From Selenomonadaceae bacterium (GTDB lineage: Bacteria > Bacillota > Negativicutes > Selenomonadales > Selenomonadaceae): 64,000 nt of DNA. The position numbers and the translations under genes were made by a program. The notes beneath the pieces are model-generated. The model was not told the origin of the DNA. It did no database searches and saw only the letters and a list, made by a program, of their open reading frames with translations. Shown piece after piece: positions 51,788 through 60,424 of this stretch (its first letter is position 1; each line of letters starts with the position of its first letter). The DNA lies in NCBI GenBank assembly GCA_017477125.1, contig JAFUXN010000083.1, positions 37,990-101,989 of the forward strand, given 5' to 3'.

Positions 51788-52525
51788 GTGACTAACAATT
51801 ACCCCGAAATCGATCGGGAACGACTGCCGCGGCACGTCGCCATCATCATGGACGGCAACGGTCGTTGGGCAAACGCTCTCGGGCTGCTCCGAAGCGCCGG
51901 TCATGTCGCAGGAGTCAAAACCCTTAAGCGCATTCTCAAAACCGCCGTCAACCTCGAGCTTGAGGCGCTGACCGTCTACGCCTTTTCGACGGAGAATTGG
52001 AAGCGCCCGCTCGCCGAGGTCGATTTCCTCATGCATTTGTTTTCGGAGTACCTCGAGAAGGAGAAGCTCGAGATGCATGAGAATAACGTTCGCATTCACT
52101 TCCTCGGGCGCATTGACGAGCTTTCGCCGCTGATCCAATCGCAGGTGCGCGACGCCGAACAGTTGATGCAACACAACACCGGCGTGAAGTTCAACATCGC
52201 TGCCAACTACGGCGGTCAAGACGAGATCGTTCGAGCGGCGAAAAAAATTGCCGCCAAGGTTCTCAACGGTCAGCTCGACGTTGATCGGATCGACGAGAAG
52301 ATTTTCGATGCGGAGCTCGATACTTGCGATTGCCCGCCCGTCGATCTCGTCATCAGGACGAGCGGCGACATGAGGGTGAGCAACTTTCTGTTGTGGCAGT
52401 CGGCTTATGCGGAATTCTGGTTCACGCAGACCAATTGGCCCGAGTTTTCGTCCGAGGAGTTTATTCAAGCGCTGGTCGATTTCGGCAAGCGCGAACGTCG
52501 GTTCGGAGCCGTCAAGAGCTCCTGA
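51788..52525 (+). CDS. uppS: Undecaprenyl diphosphate synthase
   Basis: A 245-residue cis-prenyltransferase making the C55 lipid carrier for peptidoglycan and LPS. HVAIIMDGNGRWA, FSTENWKRP and IRTSGDMRVSNFLLWQ (in part) are present. Start GTG 51788 is six bases after GGTGATC, which matches the 3' end of 16S rRNA beyond the usual core; TTG 51773 is an alternative. Confidence 0.95.
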   Translation: MTNNYPEIDRERLPRHVAIIMDGNGRWANALGLLRSAGHVAGVKTLKRILKTAVNLELEALTVYAFSTENWKRPLAEVDFLMHLFSEYLEKEKLEMHENNVRIHFLGRIDELSPLIQSQVRDAEQLMQHNTGVKFNIAANYGGQDEIVRAAKKIAAKVLNGQLDVDRIDEKIFDAELDTCDCPPVDLVIRTSGDMRVSNFLLWQSAYAEFWFTQTNWPEFSSEEFIQALVDFGKRERRFGAVKSS

Positions 52526-52550
52526 TCTTCTACAAAATACTGCGAAAGGA

Positions 52551-53501
52551 GTGCGGCTCAGCGCGACGACAACGCCGGCAAGCCGCAATATCGATTTGAT
52601 ACTACGAATAATCAGCGGGATCGTCGGCATTTTTGTCGCCGCATTCATCATACAACTCGGCTCGTTGCCGTTCGCCGTCGCGACGATCATTCTGTCGCTG
52701 CTGGGTTGGTACGAGTTCTCCGACATACTCGGCAAGAAGGGCATCGATACAACTCTGATCCTCGGCGCGGTGGTGCTGATCCTCATGCAATGTTGCGCGT
52801 GGCTGGGCAATCTCGAAGAGTTGCTGGCGGTCATGACGATCGGGATGCTGTTGATATTTCTGCTGACGGTGATCCTCTACGGCACGGTGCGCCCGATCGA
52901 CGCAAGCGCCTCCATCGGCGGCATACTTTATATCGGACTGCCGTTCTCGCATTTGATCATGTTGAGATTCTTCGACGACGAGAGGATCGCGGCGCCCGCC
53001 GACGCCATGCGTTCGTTGTTCTCGTTCGATCTGCCGGTGATCAACATCGACGTCAGCGGCGCGCTCAATGCTCTGTTGAGTCTGCAATTCGACGTCGGCA
53101 CCGCGCTGATCTGGCTGCTGTTCATCAGCACTTGGGCGAGCGACACATTTGCATTCTTTGTCGGGACGGCGATCGGTTCACACAAATTGGCGTCGACGAT
53201 CAGCCCCAAGAAGACCGTCGAAGGATTTTTGGGCTCGATGGTTGGCACGACGGCGGTCACCGCGGCGGTCGGGCACTTCCTGTTCTCGTTCCCGATGACG
53301 GAGATGTTGATCTTGGGCTTCCTGTTGTCGATCGTGTCGATGTTGGGCGATCTGGTCGAGTCGGCGTTGAAACGATTCGGCGGCACAAAGGATTCGGGAT
53401 TCTTCCTGCCGGGGCATGGCGGCGTGCTCGATCGGTTCGACAGCATTCTCTACACCGCGCCGTTCTTCTACTACTACATGCTGATCATGGGGATCGTGTG
53501 A
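52551..53501 (+). CDS. cdsA: Phosphatidate cytidylyltransferase
   Basis: About 316 residues, longer than the usual ~270. Hydrophobic multi-pass protein with the CdsA end signature DSGFFLPGHGGVLDRFDS (in part: KDSGFFLPGHGG). It makes CDP-diacylglycerol for phospholipids. The start is unclear: AAAGGAG overlaps GTG 52551, leaving no spacer, and the next in-frame start is TTG 52596 without a ribosome site. A ~35-residue stretch in mid-protein (FSFDLPVINIDVSGALN) appears inserted between helices. Confidence 0.9.
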   Translation: MRLSATTTPASRNIDLILRIISGIVGIFVAAFIIQLGSLPFAVATIILSLLGWYEFSDILGKKGIDTTLILGAVVLILMQCCAWLGNLEELLAVMTIGMLLIFLLTVILYGTVRPIDASASIGGILYIGLPFSHLIMLRFFDDERIAAPADAMRSLFSFDLPVINIDVSGALNALLSLQFDVGTALIWLLFISTWASDTFAFFVGTAIGSHKLASTISPKKTVEGFLGSMVGTTAVTAAVGHFLFSFPMTEMLILGFLLSIVSMLGDLVESALKRFGGTKDSGFFLPGHGGVLDRFDSILYTAPFFYYYMLIMGIV

Positions 53502-53959
53502 TGAGGAGAATATTTTTGGCGGCGCTGGCGTTGATGTTTATGCTGTCGACGGCGGACGCGGCGACGAAGGTCATTGATACCGATCGAGCGGCGCTCGGAG
53601 GGATCACGATCGGGAGCAAAATTGATTACGTGCGGAGCATCTACGGCGATCCGAATAAGGTACGCGAGCTCAACGGTGCGGTTGAATGGTATTACGGCGA
53701 CACGTTTCAGATCAATTTTGTTGAGGGGCGAGCGACATTCGTATGCTCGTCGGGACCGAACGGATTGAACACGCCGGACGATGTGGGCGTGGGCATGAAG
53801 GCGCGGCGAGCTACGAAAGTTTTCGGGCGTCCCGATGAGAAGTTGAAATTTGAGAAGCGGCAAATGTACGTGTACAAAGGCGCGGGCGATTGGCAGATGA
53901 TGATCGTCATCAACGACGGTTGGATCACAGAGATCAGATTGGTCGCCGACGTCGATTGA
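53501..53959 (+). CDS. Secreted protein of unknown function
   Basis: A 152-residue protein with a signal peptide (IFLAALALMFMLSTADA) cut near AATK. The mature part begins with a short ITIGSKIDYVRSIYGDP segment followed by VEWYYGDTFQINF and a second similar GRPDEKLKF section, suggesting two copies of an Omp/BamE-like SmpA motif (weak likeness). Its ATG overlaps the cdsA stop. A terminator separates it from dxr. It is probably periplasmic. Confidence 0.7.
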   Translation: MRRIFLAALALMFMLSTADAATKVIDTDRAALGGITIGSKIDYVRSIYGDPNKVRELNGAVEWYYGDTFQINFVEGRATFVCSSGPNGLNTPDDVGVGMKARRATKVFGRPDEKLKFEKRQMYVYKGAGDWQMMIVINDGWITEIRLVADVD

Positions 53960-53990
53960 GCGTCGCGCCGCTCGGGTTTAATCCAAATAA

Positions 53991-54017
53991 TTTCCCTTCG
54001 ACGGGAAAATTTTTTTT
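53991..54017 (+). terminator. Intrinsic terminator between the secreted protein gene and dxr
   Basis: TTTCCC, loop TTCGAC, GGGAAA, then A and eight T. It lies between genes that are usually cotranscribed, so it may act as a partial attenuator for dxr. Confidence 0.75.
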
Positions 54018-54036
54018 GCGGAAAGAAGGCATGGCA

Positions 54037-55191
54037 TTGAAACGCATGGCAGTATTGGGCTCGACGGGCTCAATCGGCACTCAAGCGCTCGACGTGGCGA
54101 GGGCGCATCGAGATTTATTGAGCGTTGAGGTAATCGCCGCTCACTCCAATGATCGACTGCTCGAGCGGCAGATCGACGAGTTCAGACCGTCGGTCGCGGT
54201 TCTCTCTGACGACGACGCTTATGCTCGATTGAAATCTCGTCGGCAATTTCGAACGACCGAATTGATCGGAGGGAGGCAAGCGTTGATCGACGCCGGCACT
54301 CTCGACAGCATTGACATCGTGTTGACATCGATGAGCGGGTTCGCGGGGCTCGAGCCGACCATCGCCGCCATCGACGCAGGCAAGGATATCGCGCTCGCCA
54401 ACAAAGAAACGCTCGTTGCCGCCGGCGAGATCGTCATGCGTCGGGCGAAGGAGCGCGGCGTTAAAATTCTCCCCGTCGATTCCGAACACGGCGCCTTCTT
54501 CCAATGTCTCAACGGTGAAGACCGTCGAGCGATCAAGAAGCTGCTGTTGACGGCGTCGGGCGGACCGTTCAGAGGTTGTGATCGATCTCAATTGGAGAAC
54601 GTCACCGTCGATCAAGTGCTGGCTCACCCGACGTGGAACATGGGCAGGAAGATCACTGTCGACAGCGCCACGCTCGTCAACAAAGGGCTCGAGGTGATCG
54701 AAGCCAAACATCTCTACGGCGTCGAGTATGATCAGATTCAAGTGGTGGTGCACCCGCAGAGCATTGTTCATTCGATGGTTGAGTTCGTCGACGGCTCGGT
54801 GATCGCTCAACTGGCGTCGACGGACATGCGGTTGCCGATCCAATACGCGTTGACCTTCCCCGCGCGGATCGATTCGACGGTCGAGCGCTTAGACTTTTGG
54901 TCGATGAGAGCGCTGACATTCGAGCCGCCCGATCTCGACACGTTCAGAGGATTGAAATTGGCGTACGAGGTCGGCAAGCGCGGCGGCACCGCTCCATGCG
55001 TGTTCAACGCCGCCAACGAAATTGCCGTCAATGCTTTCCTCAACGGTCGGATCAAATTTCTCGACATCTATCGAGTGATCGAAACCGTGCTCGACCGTCG
55101 AGCCGTCATTGATCGTCCCGCGCTCGAGGAGATCATCAGCGAAAACAATGCCGCTCGCGCCGACGCCGAGCATGCGATCGCCGTCCTCTAA
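54037..55191 (+). CDS. dxr: 1-deoxy-D-xylulose 5-phosphate reductoisomerase
   Basis: A 384-residue NADPH enzyme of the MEP isoprenoid pathway, feeding UppS. LGSTGSIGTQALD, LANKETLVAAGE, PVDSEHGAFFQCL and GRKITVDSATLVNKG are diagnostic. Start TTG 54037 is chosen since GAAGG is seven bases upstream; ATG 54031 is too close. rseP normally follows directly; here four surface-type genes intervene. Confidence 0.95.
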   Translation: MKRMAVLGSTGSIGTQALDVARAHRDLLSVEVIAAHSNDRLLERQIDEFRPSVAVLSDDDAYARLKSRRQFRTTELIGGRQALIDAGTLDSIDIVLTSMSGFAGLEPTIAAIDAGKDIALANKETLVAAGEIVMRRAKERGVKILPVDSEHGAFFQCLNGEDRRAIKKLLLTASGGPFRGCDRSQLENVTVDQVLAHPTWNMGRKITVDSATLVNKGLEVIEAKHLYGVEYDQIQVVVHPQSIVHSMVEFVDGSVIAQLASTDMRLPIQYALTFPARIDSTVERLDFWSMRALTFEPPDLDTFRGLKLAYEVGKRGGTAPCVFNAANEIAVNAFLNGRIKFLDIYRVIETVLDRRAVIDRPALEEIISENNAARADAEHAIAVL

Positions 55192-55224
55192 GCCAATCTT
55201 AATGATCGCCTAATGAATTTCTGC

Positions 55225-55254
55225 TTGTAAAGCGGCGCGCCGAAATATTATAAT
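55225..55254 (+). promoter_or_regulatory. Sigma70-type promoter for the lectin gene
   Basis: TTGTAA (55225-55230), an 18-base spacer and consensus TATAAT (55249-55254). It starts the block inserted between dxr and rseP. Confidence 0.55.
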
Positions 55255-55293
55255 GCGATTGTCGATATAATTTTGTTTCCGAGGGGATTGATC

Positions 55294-56247
55294 ATGTTCA
55301 AAAAAATTTTGCTCAGCTGCACGGCGGCGCTTTGCGCGATGAGTTTAGGCTTGAGCGTGGTTTGCGCCGAACCGCGCGAGGTCGAAGCGGACGGCGAATA
55401 TCGTCTCGGCGACAACGACACGCGTTCGCAAGCAAAAGACCTCGCGCTCGACGACGCCAAGAAGGCAGCGCTTGAGAAGGTCGCCGTCTATATCGAGAGC
55501 GTCACGCTCGTTCAAGATTATCAGCTCACCAAACAGCAGATCGCAACGTACACCAACGGCAAGCTCCAAATAAAATCGAAGTCGTTTGATTGGGCGGAGG
55601 ACGGCGTGGTGTGCAAGGTGCACATCGTTGCGTCGGTCGACATCGACGAGGAGGAGCTCAAAAACATTCCAAAGAATGATCCTCAACCGTCTCAACCGTC
55701 GGAACCGATCTATCAACCGACCGAACCGATCTACTCGCCGCCGATCTATCAGCCGACCACTCCGATCTATCAGGCGCCGCAGAAAGATTTATTCGATGTC
55801 GAGGAGTACAACGGACATTATTATGCGGTGATCGACGAGGGCATGGATTGGCGCGATGCCGACGAATATTGTCGCAACCACGGCGGGCACCTGGTCACGA
55901 TCAATTCTCCCGCCGAACAGAAATTCGTTCAAGGGATCGTGTTCGTCAACGGCAAGCGCAATTGCTATTGGTTGGGCGGATATCAGAGCCTTACGAAGGG
56001 CGACAAGTGGTATTGGGTCGACGGCTCTCCTTTCGAGTACACCAATTGGGCGGTCGAGCAGCCCGACAATTTGCGTGAGACGTCGTTGATGATGTATCGC
56101 AATCCCAATCCGTTGAGCGACAGCTCGTTGGGCGAGTGGAATGATCTGGCGTCGAACGGCACGTACGCGACGGAGCCCTTCTTCGGGCTCAACAACTTCG
56201 GCTTTGTGTGCGAGTGGGATTCGCGCGACAAAGTTCGATACAATTGA
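55294..56247 (+). CDS. Secreted C-type lectin-domain protein with Pro-rich linker
   Basis: A 317-residue exported protein. Signal peptide (ILLSCTAALCAMSLGLSVVCA); residues ~30-115 resemble the LPP20/FlgT N-terminal fold (DLALDDAKKAALEKVAVYIES, listed partly: DLALDDAKKAALEKV). Then a linker of PIYQP-type repeats (~residues 133-165), and a C-terminal C-type lectin domain with DWRDADEYCRNHGGHLVTI (partly: ADEYCRNHGGHL), YWLGGYQ and WVDGSPFEYTNW. GAGGGG is seven bases before ATG 55294. The mix suggests a cell-envelope protein binding glycan or peptide. The four downstream genes fit a surface block. Confidence 0.82.
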   Translation: MFKKILLSCTAALCAMSLGLSVVCAEPREVEADGEYRLGDNDTRSQAKDLALDDAKKAALEKVAVYIESVTLVQDYQLTKQQIATYTNGKLQIKSKSFDWAEDGVVCKVHIVASVDIDEEELKNIPKNDPQPSQPSEPIYQPTEPIYSPPIYQPTTPIYQAPQKDLFDVEEYNGHYYAVIDEGMDWRDADEYCRNHGGHLVTINSPAEQKFVQGIVFVNGKRNCYWLGGYQSLTKGDKWYWVDGSPFEYTNWAVEQPDNLRETSLMMYRNPNPLSDSSLGEWNDLASNGTYATEPFFGLNNFGFVCEWDSRDKVRYN

Positions 56248-56256
56248 GGTGCATTG

Positions 56257-57570
56257 ATGAGTTTCAAAAAGTTATCCCGTATGTTGATCACATCGTTGAG
56301 CGCGTTGTCGTTGACATGCTCGAGCGCGTCCGCCGCCGATTACGCGTTGGGCACCTTCTTCTCCTCCAATGACGATCTCAACATGCAAGTCTATCGTTCC
56401 GACGACATGATTCATATGGAGCACATCTTCAGCTCGACCGATGTCGCGGGGCGCGATTTCTCATGCCGATATCACGACGGCGTGTTTTACATTTGTCTGG
56501 TCGAGCCCGCCGAGTCCGGCAACTCTTTCAAAATCCTGCGCTCGAGCGATTTCAAAAATTGGACGACCGAGAGTTTTAATGTGGTCGAGCGCGATGAGAA
56601 GTATAACGCGTTGTGGGCGCCCGATCTGTTCATCGACGAAGACGGCTCCGCTTATGTCTACTTCGCTCTGCAGAACGGCGTTGATAAAAAATCCCACGAG
56701 CGTACTTTTGATATCTGCGTTTCGCGCGCGTCCGACATCAAGAAGCTCGATTTCGGTCAAGCGGAGGCGGTTCGTCTTGCCGATTATGACAACGTCATTG
56801 ACGCTCACGTTTGCAAGCTCAACGGTCATTATTATATGATCGTCAAGAACGAGGCGCAGCTGACCAATAACGACAACAAATCGCCGGCGCTCTTCCGTTC
56901 CGACGATCCGATCAACGATTATGTTGAGGTGAAGGATTGGGCGCTCAATGCGGTGCGCGGTTGCGAAGGCTTTTCGGTCATGAGCGACAAGGATCACGTC
57001 TACATTTACGCCGACAATTATTCGGGCAAGTACGATGCTGCGCCGACCTCCCACTATACCGTTTGGATCACCGACGACATTGAACGCGGTCCGTTCCGCG
57101 CGGAGTATGTTGAGAGCGAGCGCCCGATGCGACACGGCAGCGTGATCCTCATCAATGATCCGAAAGCCGACGAAGTGATCTCCGCCCTCGCCCCCGCTCA
57201 ACCCGTTGAGGAGAAATCTGTTGAGGAGCCGATCGAGGAGCCGACCGTTGATGATCAAACAGTCGACAATCCGATCGAGCTCAGGACGATCACGTTCGAT
57301 CGCGACGACTACGGTGCCGCCAAAGGTCGTGAGCTCGTCATCGACAAATTTGCGCCCGCGCCCGACGTCATCTATCGCGTCCCGAAGAAAACTCGCGTGA
57401 CCGTCAAGAAGTTGCTCAATGCGTACGGCGTCAAGCGCATGGAATTTGTTCTTGAGCCCGGCGCGTCGCTCGACCTCGGCAATATCTTCCGTCGGGACAA
57501 TGACGGCAAGTCGAACAAGAAATATATCGTCGAGCGCGACACGGGCAGTTGGAATGTCGTTGCAAAATGA
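56257..57570 (+). CDS. Secreted five-bladed beta-propeller protein, GH43-like
   Basis: A 437-residue exported protein with signal peptide (LITSLSALSLTCSSASA). The first ~290 residues show repeated Asp-x-x-F blades (SSNDDLNMQVYRSDDM, ILRSSDFKNWT, WAPDLFIDEDGSAYVYF) as in GH43 arabinan/xylan-degrading enzymes or related propellers. Whether the three acidic catalytic residues are complete cannot be settled. An acidic Glu/Val/Pro linker (~295-335) leads to a 90-residue C-terminal domain of unknown kind. Starts at ATG 56257, 9 bases after the lectin stop. Confidence 0.75.
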   Translation: MSFKKLSRMLITSLSALSLTCSSASAADYALGTFFSSNDDLNMQVYRSDDMIHMEHIFSSTDVAGRDFSCRYHDGVFYICLVEPAESGNSFKILRSSDFKNWTTESFNVVERDEKYNALWAPDLFIDEDGSAYVYFALQNGVDKKSHERTFDICVSRASDIKKLDFGQAEAVRLADYDNVIDAHVCKLNGHYYMIVKNEAQLTNNDNKSPALFRSDDPINDYVEVKDWALNAVRGCEGFSVMSDKDHVYIYADNYSGKYDAAPTSHYTVWITDDIERGPFRAEYVESERPMRHGSVILINDPKADEVISALAPAQPVEEKSVEEPIEEPTVDDQTVDNPIELRTITFDRDDYGAAKGRELVIDKFAPAPDVIYRVPKKTRVTVKKLLNAYGVKRMEFVLEPGASLDLGNIFRRDNDGKSNKKYIVERDTGSWNVVAK

Positions 57571-57585
57571 TTTCGAGGGCGACGC

Positions 57586-58560
57586 ATGAATTTGACGGAT
57601 TTTGTTTCGAAGACTGAGACCCTCGGGCATATCGACCGCGCGGATTTTCATTTCGCGTTCGGCGTCGATAAAAATTTCGTGCCGCCCATGGGCATCATGC
57701 TCACGTCGCTGGTCGCCAACAATCCCGGGCTCAACTTCCGCATTCACGCGTTCCTCAACTCGATCTTCGACGAGGACGTTGAGAAGTTGCGCGCCTTCGT
57801 CGCCGGCACTCCCAACGTTCAGCTCGACATGTATCGCGTCGATCCGAATGCCTTCTCGCATTTCCATGTCGATCGCGGCTACACCATCGCCGTCTACAAT
57901 CGGATTCTGATCGCGCAAATCCTCTACCCGACGATTGAGCGGCTCGTTTACATCGACGCCGATACTCTATGCGTGGGCGACGTCTCAGAACTGGCGACGC
58001 TCGACTTCGACGGCAATGTGCTGATGGCGGTGCTCGACAGCGGCGATTGGCTGATCGAACATAAACCCAACATCGGGCTGACGCAAGATGATCGCTACTA
58101 CAATTCGGGATTCCTCTACATCGACCTGCGACGTTGGAACGAACTCGATCTGTCGTCGAAGATGATGACGATGCTGCACGAGCGCGACCTTCCGATGCAA
58201 GATCAAGATGCGATCAATTTATTGGCGCGGCATCTCACCAAGCCGTTGCCTCGACGGTTCAATCAATTCCTGCTGTTGAAGGAGGAGCCGACGGAGTTGC
58301 CGCCCGATACGATCTTCATTCACTTTGCGGGACGCGTCAAGCCGTGGCAGCCGTGGTGCGACCACCCTCAACGGGCGATCTATGACGAATATCGCGCGCG
58401 ATCGTTGTGGCGCGAGTACGAGTACCGTCCGCGAGACTATCAGGAGAGTCGATTGATGGGCATGGCGATGCGTCGGCAGGGACGTTGGGCGGCGGCGATG
58501 AAATATTATTTTCGTTACGTCAAACAAAAAATCTCCTACAAACTATCGAAACAACACTGA
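57586..58560 (+). CDS. Glycosyltransferase family 8
   Basis: A 324-residue retaining glycosyltransferase of the LPS glucosyl/galactosyl type (WaaJ/RfaJ-like). NRILIAQILYP, the metal-binding YIDADTLC, YYNSGFLYIDLRRW and HFAGRVKPW are typical; the C-terminus is basic and may lie at the membrane. ATG 57586 is 15 bases after the previous stop, and its own stop overlaps the next start. Confidence 0.9.
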   Translation: MNLTDFVSKTETLGHIDRADFHFAFGVDKNFVPPMGIMLTSLVANNPGLNFRIHAFLNSIFDEDVEKLRAFVAGTPNVQLDMYRVDPNAFSHFHVDRGYTIAVYNRILIAQILYPTIERLVYIDADTLCVGDVSELATLDFDGNVLMAVLDSGDWLIEHKPNIGLTQDDRYYNSGFLYIDLRRWNELDLSSKMMTMLHERDLPMQDQDAINLLARHLTKPLPRRFNQFLLLKEEPTELPPDTIFIHFAGRVKPWQPWCDHPQRAIYDEYRARSLWREYEYRPRDYQESRLMGMAMRRQGRWAAAMKYYFRYVKQKISYKLSKQH

Positions 58561-59369
58561 TGATCAAAATTTACGTCGCAACACAAAAGCCGCTCGGTGC
58601 ACTGCCCGATCGGTACACGCCGTTGATGGTCGGGCGTTCGGACGTCGAGCCCAACGATGCAAGCGGCGATTCGATCAGCGAGCGCAACCGATTCTATTGC
58701 GAGCTCACGGGTCACTATTGGATTTGGAAAAACGATCTCGACAGTGAAATCGTCGGGCTGTGTCAATATCGTCGGTACCTCTGGCTCAACGCGCCGCCGT
58801 CGCGATTGTGCAGTCAAAATTTCCGTTCGCTCGACGAGTGCCGTCAACATCTCGACGCTCGACATTTGGAGCGATTGCTCGACGATCGCGACGTGATCTT
58901 GCCGCGCCCTTATGCCTTCTCTCATGACAACATCGAGACGCAATTCGTTCGGGCGCACCGTCAAGAGAATTTTGATCTGATGCTCCGCTCGATCGAACGC
59001 GTTGATCCCGATTACATGTCGACGGCTCGAAAGGTGTTTGCTCGACGGACGGAGTACCTCGCCAATCTGATCATCGCGCGCAAGAATGTGTTCGACGATT
59101 ATTCGCGATGGCTGTTCGATGTGTTGTTCGATGTGGAGCGGCATGTTGAGCTCAATGACGACAACGCTCGGCTCCCGGGTTACATGGCGGAGCGGCTTTT
59201 GAATTTGTACGTGGCGCATAATCGATTGCGTGTGCGGGAGGTGCCGCTGATCTTTATCGGCGACGCGCCCGATTCATCGCGGATCGACTTGAGATATTTG
59301 AAGCGCAGATATTTCTCGGCGCTGTTGGACGTTGAGGATTTCTGCCGACGGAAATTCAAAATGAGGTGA
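58560..59369 (+). CDS. DUF4422-type glycosyltransferase-like protein
   Basis: A 269-residue protein of the DUF4422 family linked to capsule and LPS gene sets: start IKIYVATQKP, then ISERNRFYCELTGHYWIWKN (partly), GLCQYRRYLW and the conserved PRPYAFSHDNI. Such proteins are presumed glycosyltransferases. Its ATG overlaps the GT8 stop, and it ends 5 bases before rseP, closing the inserted block. Confidence 0.82.
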   Translation: MIKIYVATQKPLGALPDRYTPLMVGRSDVEPNDASGDSISERNRFYCELTGHYWIWKNDLDSEIVGLCQYRRYLWLNAPPSRLCSQNFRSLDECRQHLDARHLERLLDDRDVILPRPYAFSHDNIETQFVRAHRQENFDLMLRSIERVDPDYMSTARKVFARRTEYLANLIIARKNVFDDYSRWLFDVLFDVERHVELNDDNARLPGYMAERLLNLYVAHNRLRVREVPLIFIGDAPDSSRIDLRYLKRRYFSALLDVEDFCRRKFKMR

Positions 59370-59374
59370 TGCAT

Positions 59375-60406
59375 TTGTTGATGACGATAGCGGCGGCGAT
59401 ATTTGTGCTCGGGCTGTTGGTGCTGGCGCACGAGCTCGGACACTTCGCGACGGCAAAATGGACGGGCATGCGCGTCGACGAATTTGCAATCGGCTTCGGA
59501 CCAAAAATTTGGAGCGTGACGCGCGGCGAGACAACTTATTCGGTCAGAGCGATCCCGCTCGGGGGATTCAACGATATCGCGGGCATGGATCCGTCGCAGA
59601 AGGACACCGACGGCAGAGGATTTTGCGACAAGTCGATCCCCGCGCGCATGCTGGTGATCGTGGCGGGCTCGGCGATGAATGTACTGCTGCCGATCCTGCT
59701 GTTCTTCGGCGTGATCTACTTCAACGGATATTCGGAGCCGTCGAACGAACCGGTGTTCGGGCAAGTGGTGGAGGATTATCCTGCGGCGCATGCGGGATTG
59801 ATGGCGGGCGATCGTGTCTTGGAGGTCAACGGCGTGGCGATCGAGACGTGGAAAGATTTTTCGAAGGCGCTCGACGCATTGGAGGAGAACCAATCGATAA
59901 CGCTTAAATACGAGCGCGACGGTCAGGCTTCGGAAGTGACGTTGACGCCGGTGCACGAGGGCTCGAGGAATTTGATCGGGGTCAAGAGCAATTCGATAAC
60001 GACATATCCCGGCGTGATTGAATCGATGGGGCTGGCGGTCGAGCGGACGATTGCGTTCATTGTGATGATGTTGTCGGCGCTGGTCGATCTGATCGCGTCG
60101 CCGTCGCAGGCAGATGTGTCGGGACCGATCGGGATTGCGCAGATGGCGGGTCAAGCGGCGTCGTTCGGATTTGCGTCGTTGATGAGCTTTGCGGCGCTGT
60201 TGAGCCTGAACTTGGCGATCATCAACATGCTGCCGGTGCCGGCGCTCGACGGCGGACATTTCGTGACGTTGATGCTCGAGGCGTTGAGGGGCAAGCCGTT
60301 GACGCCGAAGGCGCTGATGTACACGCAGAGGATCGGCGTGGCGTTGATGCTGTTGTTGATGCTCGTCGCCACCAAGAACGACATCGTGAGGGTATTACAT
60401 CTTTGA
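59375..60406 (+). CDS. rseP: Site-2 intramembrane metalloprotease RseP/RasP
   Basis: About 343 residues. The zinc motif HELGH is in the first helix, LGGFNDIAGMD follows, a PDZ domain covers ~residues 125-200 (GLMAGDRVLEVNGVAI), and NMLPVPALDGG completes the active site. It cleaves membrane-bound anti-sigma factors and signal peptides. Start TTG 59375 is taken with GAGGTG six bases upstream; ATG 59381 and GTG 59366 are alternatives. Normally follows dxr directly. Confidence 0.93.
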   Translation: MLMTIAAAIFVLGLLVLAHELGHFATAKWTGMRVDEFAIGFGPKIWSVTRGETTYSVRAIPLGGFNDIAGMDPSQKDTDGRGFCDKSIPARMLVIVAGSAMNVLLPILLFFGVIYFNGYSEPSNEPVFGQVVEDYPAAHAGLMAGDRVLEVNGVAIETWKDFSKALDALEENQSITLKYERDGQASEVTLTPVHEGSRNLIGVKSNSITTYPGVIESMGLAVERTIAFIVMMLSALVDLIASPSQADVSGPIGIAQMAGQAASFGFASLMSFAALLSLNLAIINMLPVPALDGGHFVTLMLEALRGKPLTPKALMYTQRIGVALMLLLMLVATKNDIVRVLHL

Positions 60407-60424
60407 TTGATTGAGGAGGTCTTT

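Noticed and set aside
51095..52834. 579-codon minus-strand open frame opposite frr and uppS
   Set aside because: Shadow of two well-conserved genes.
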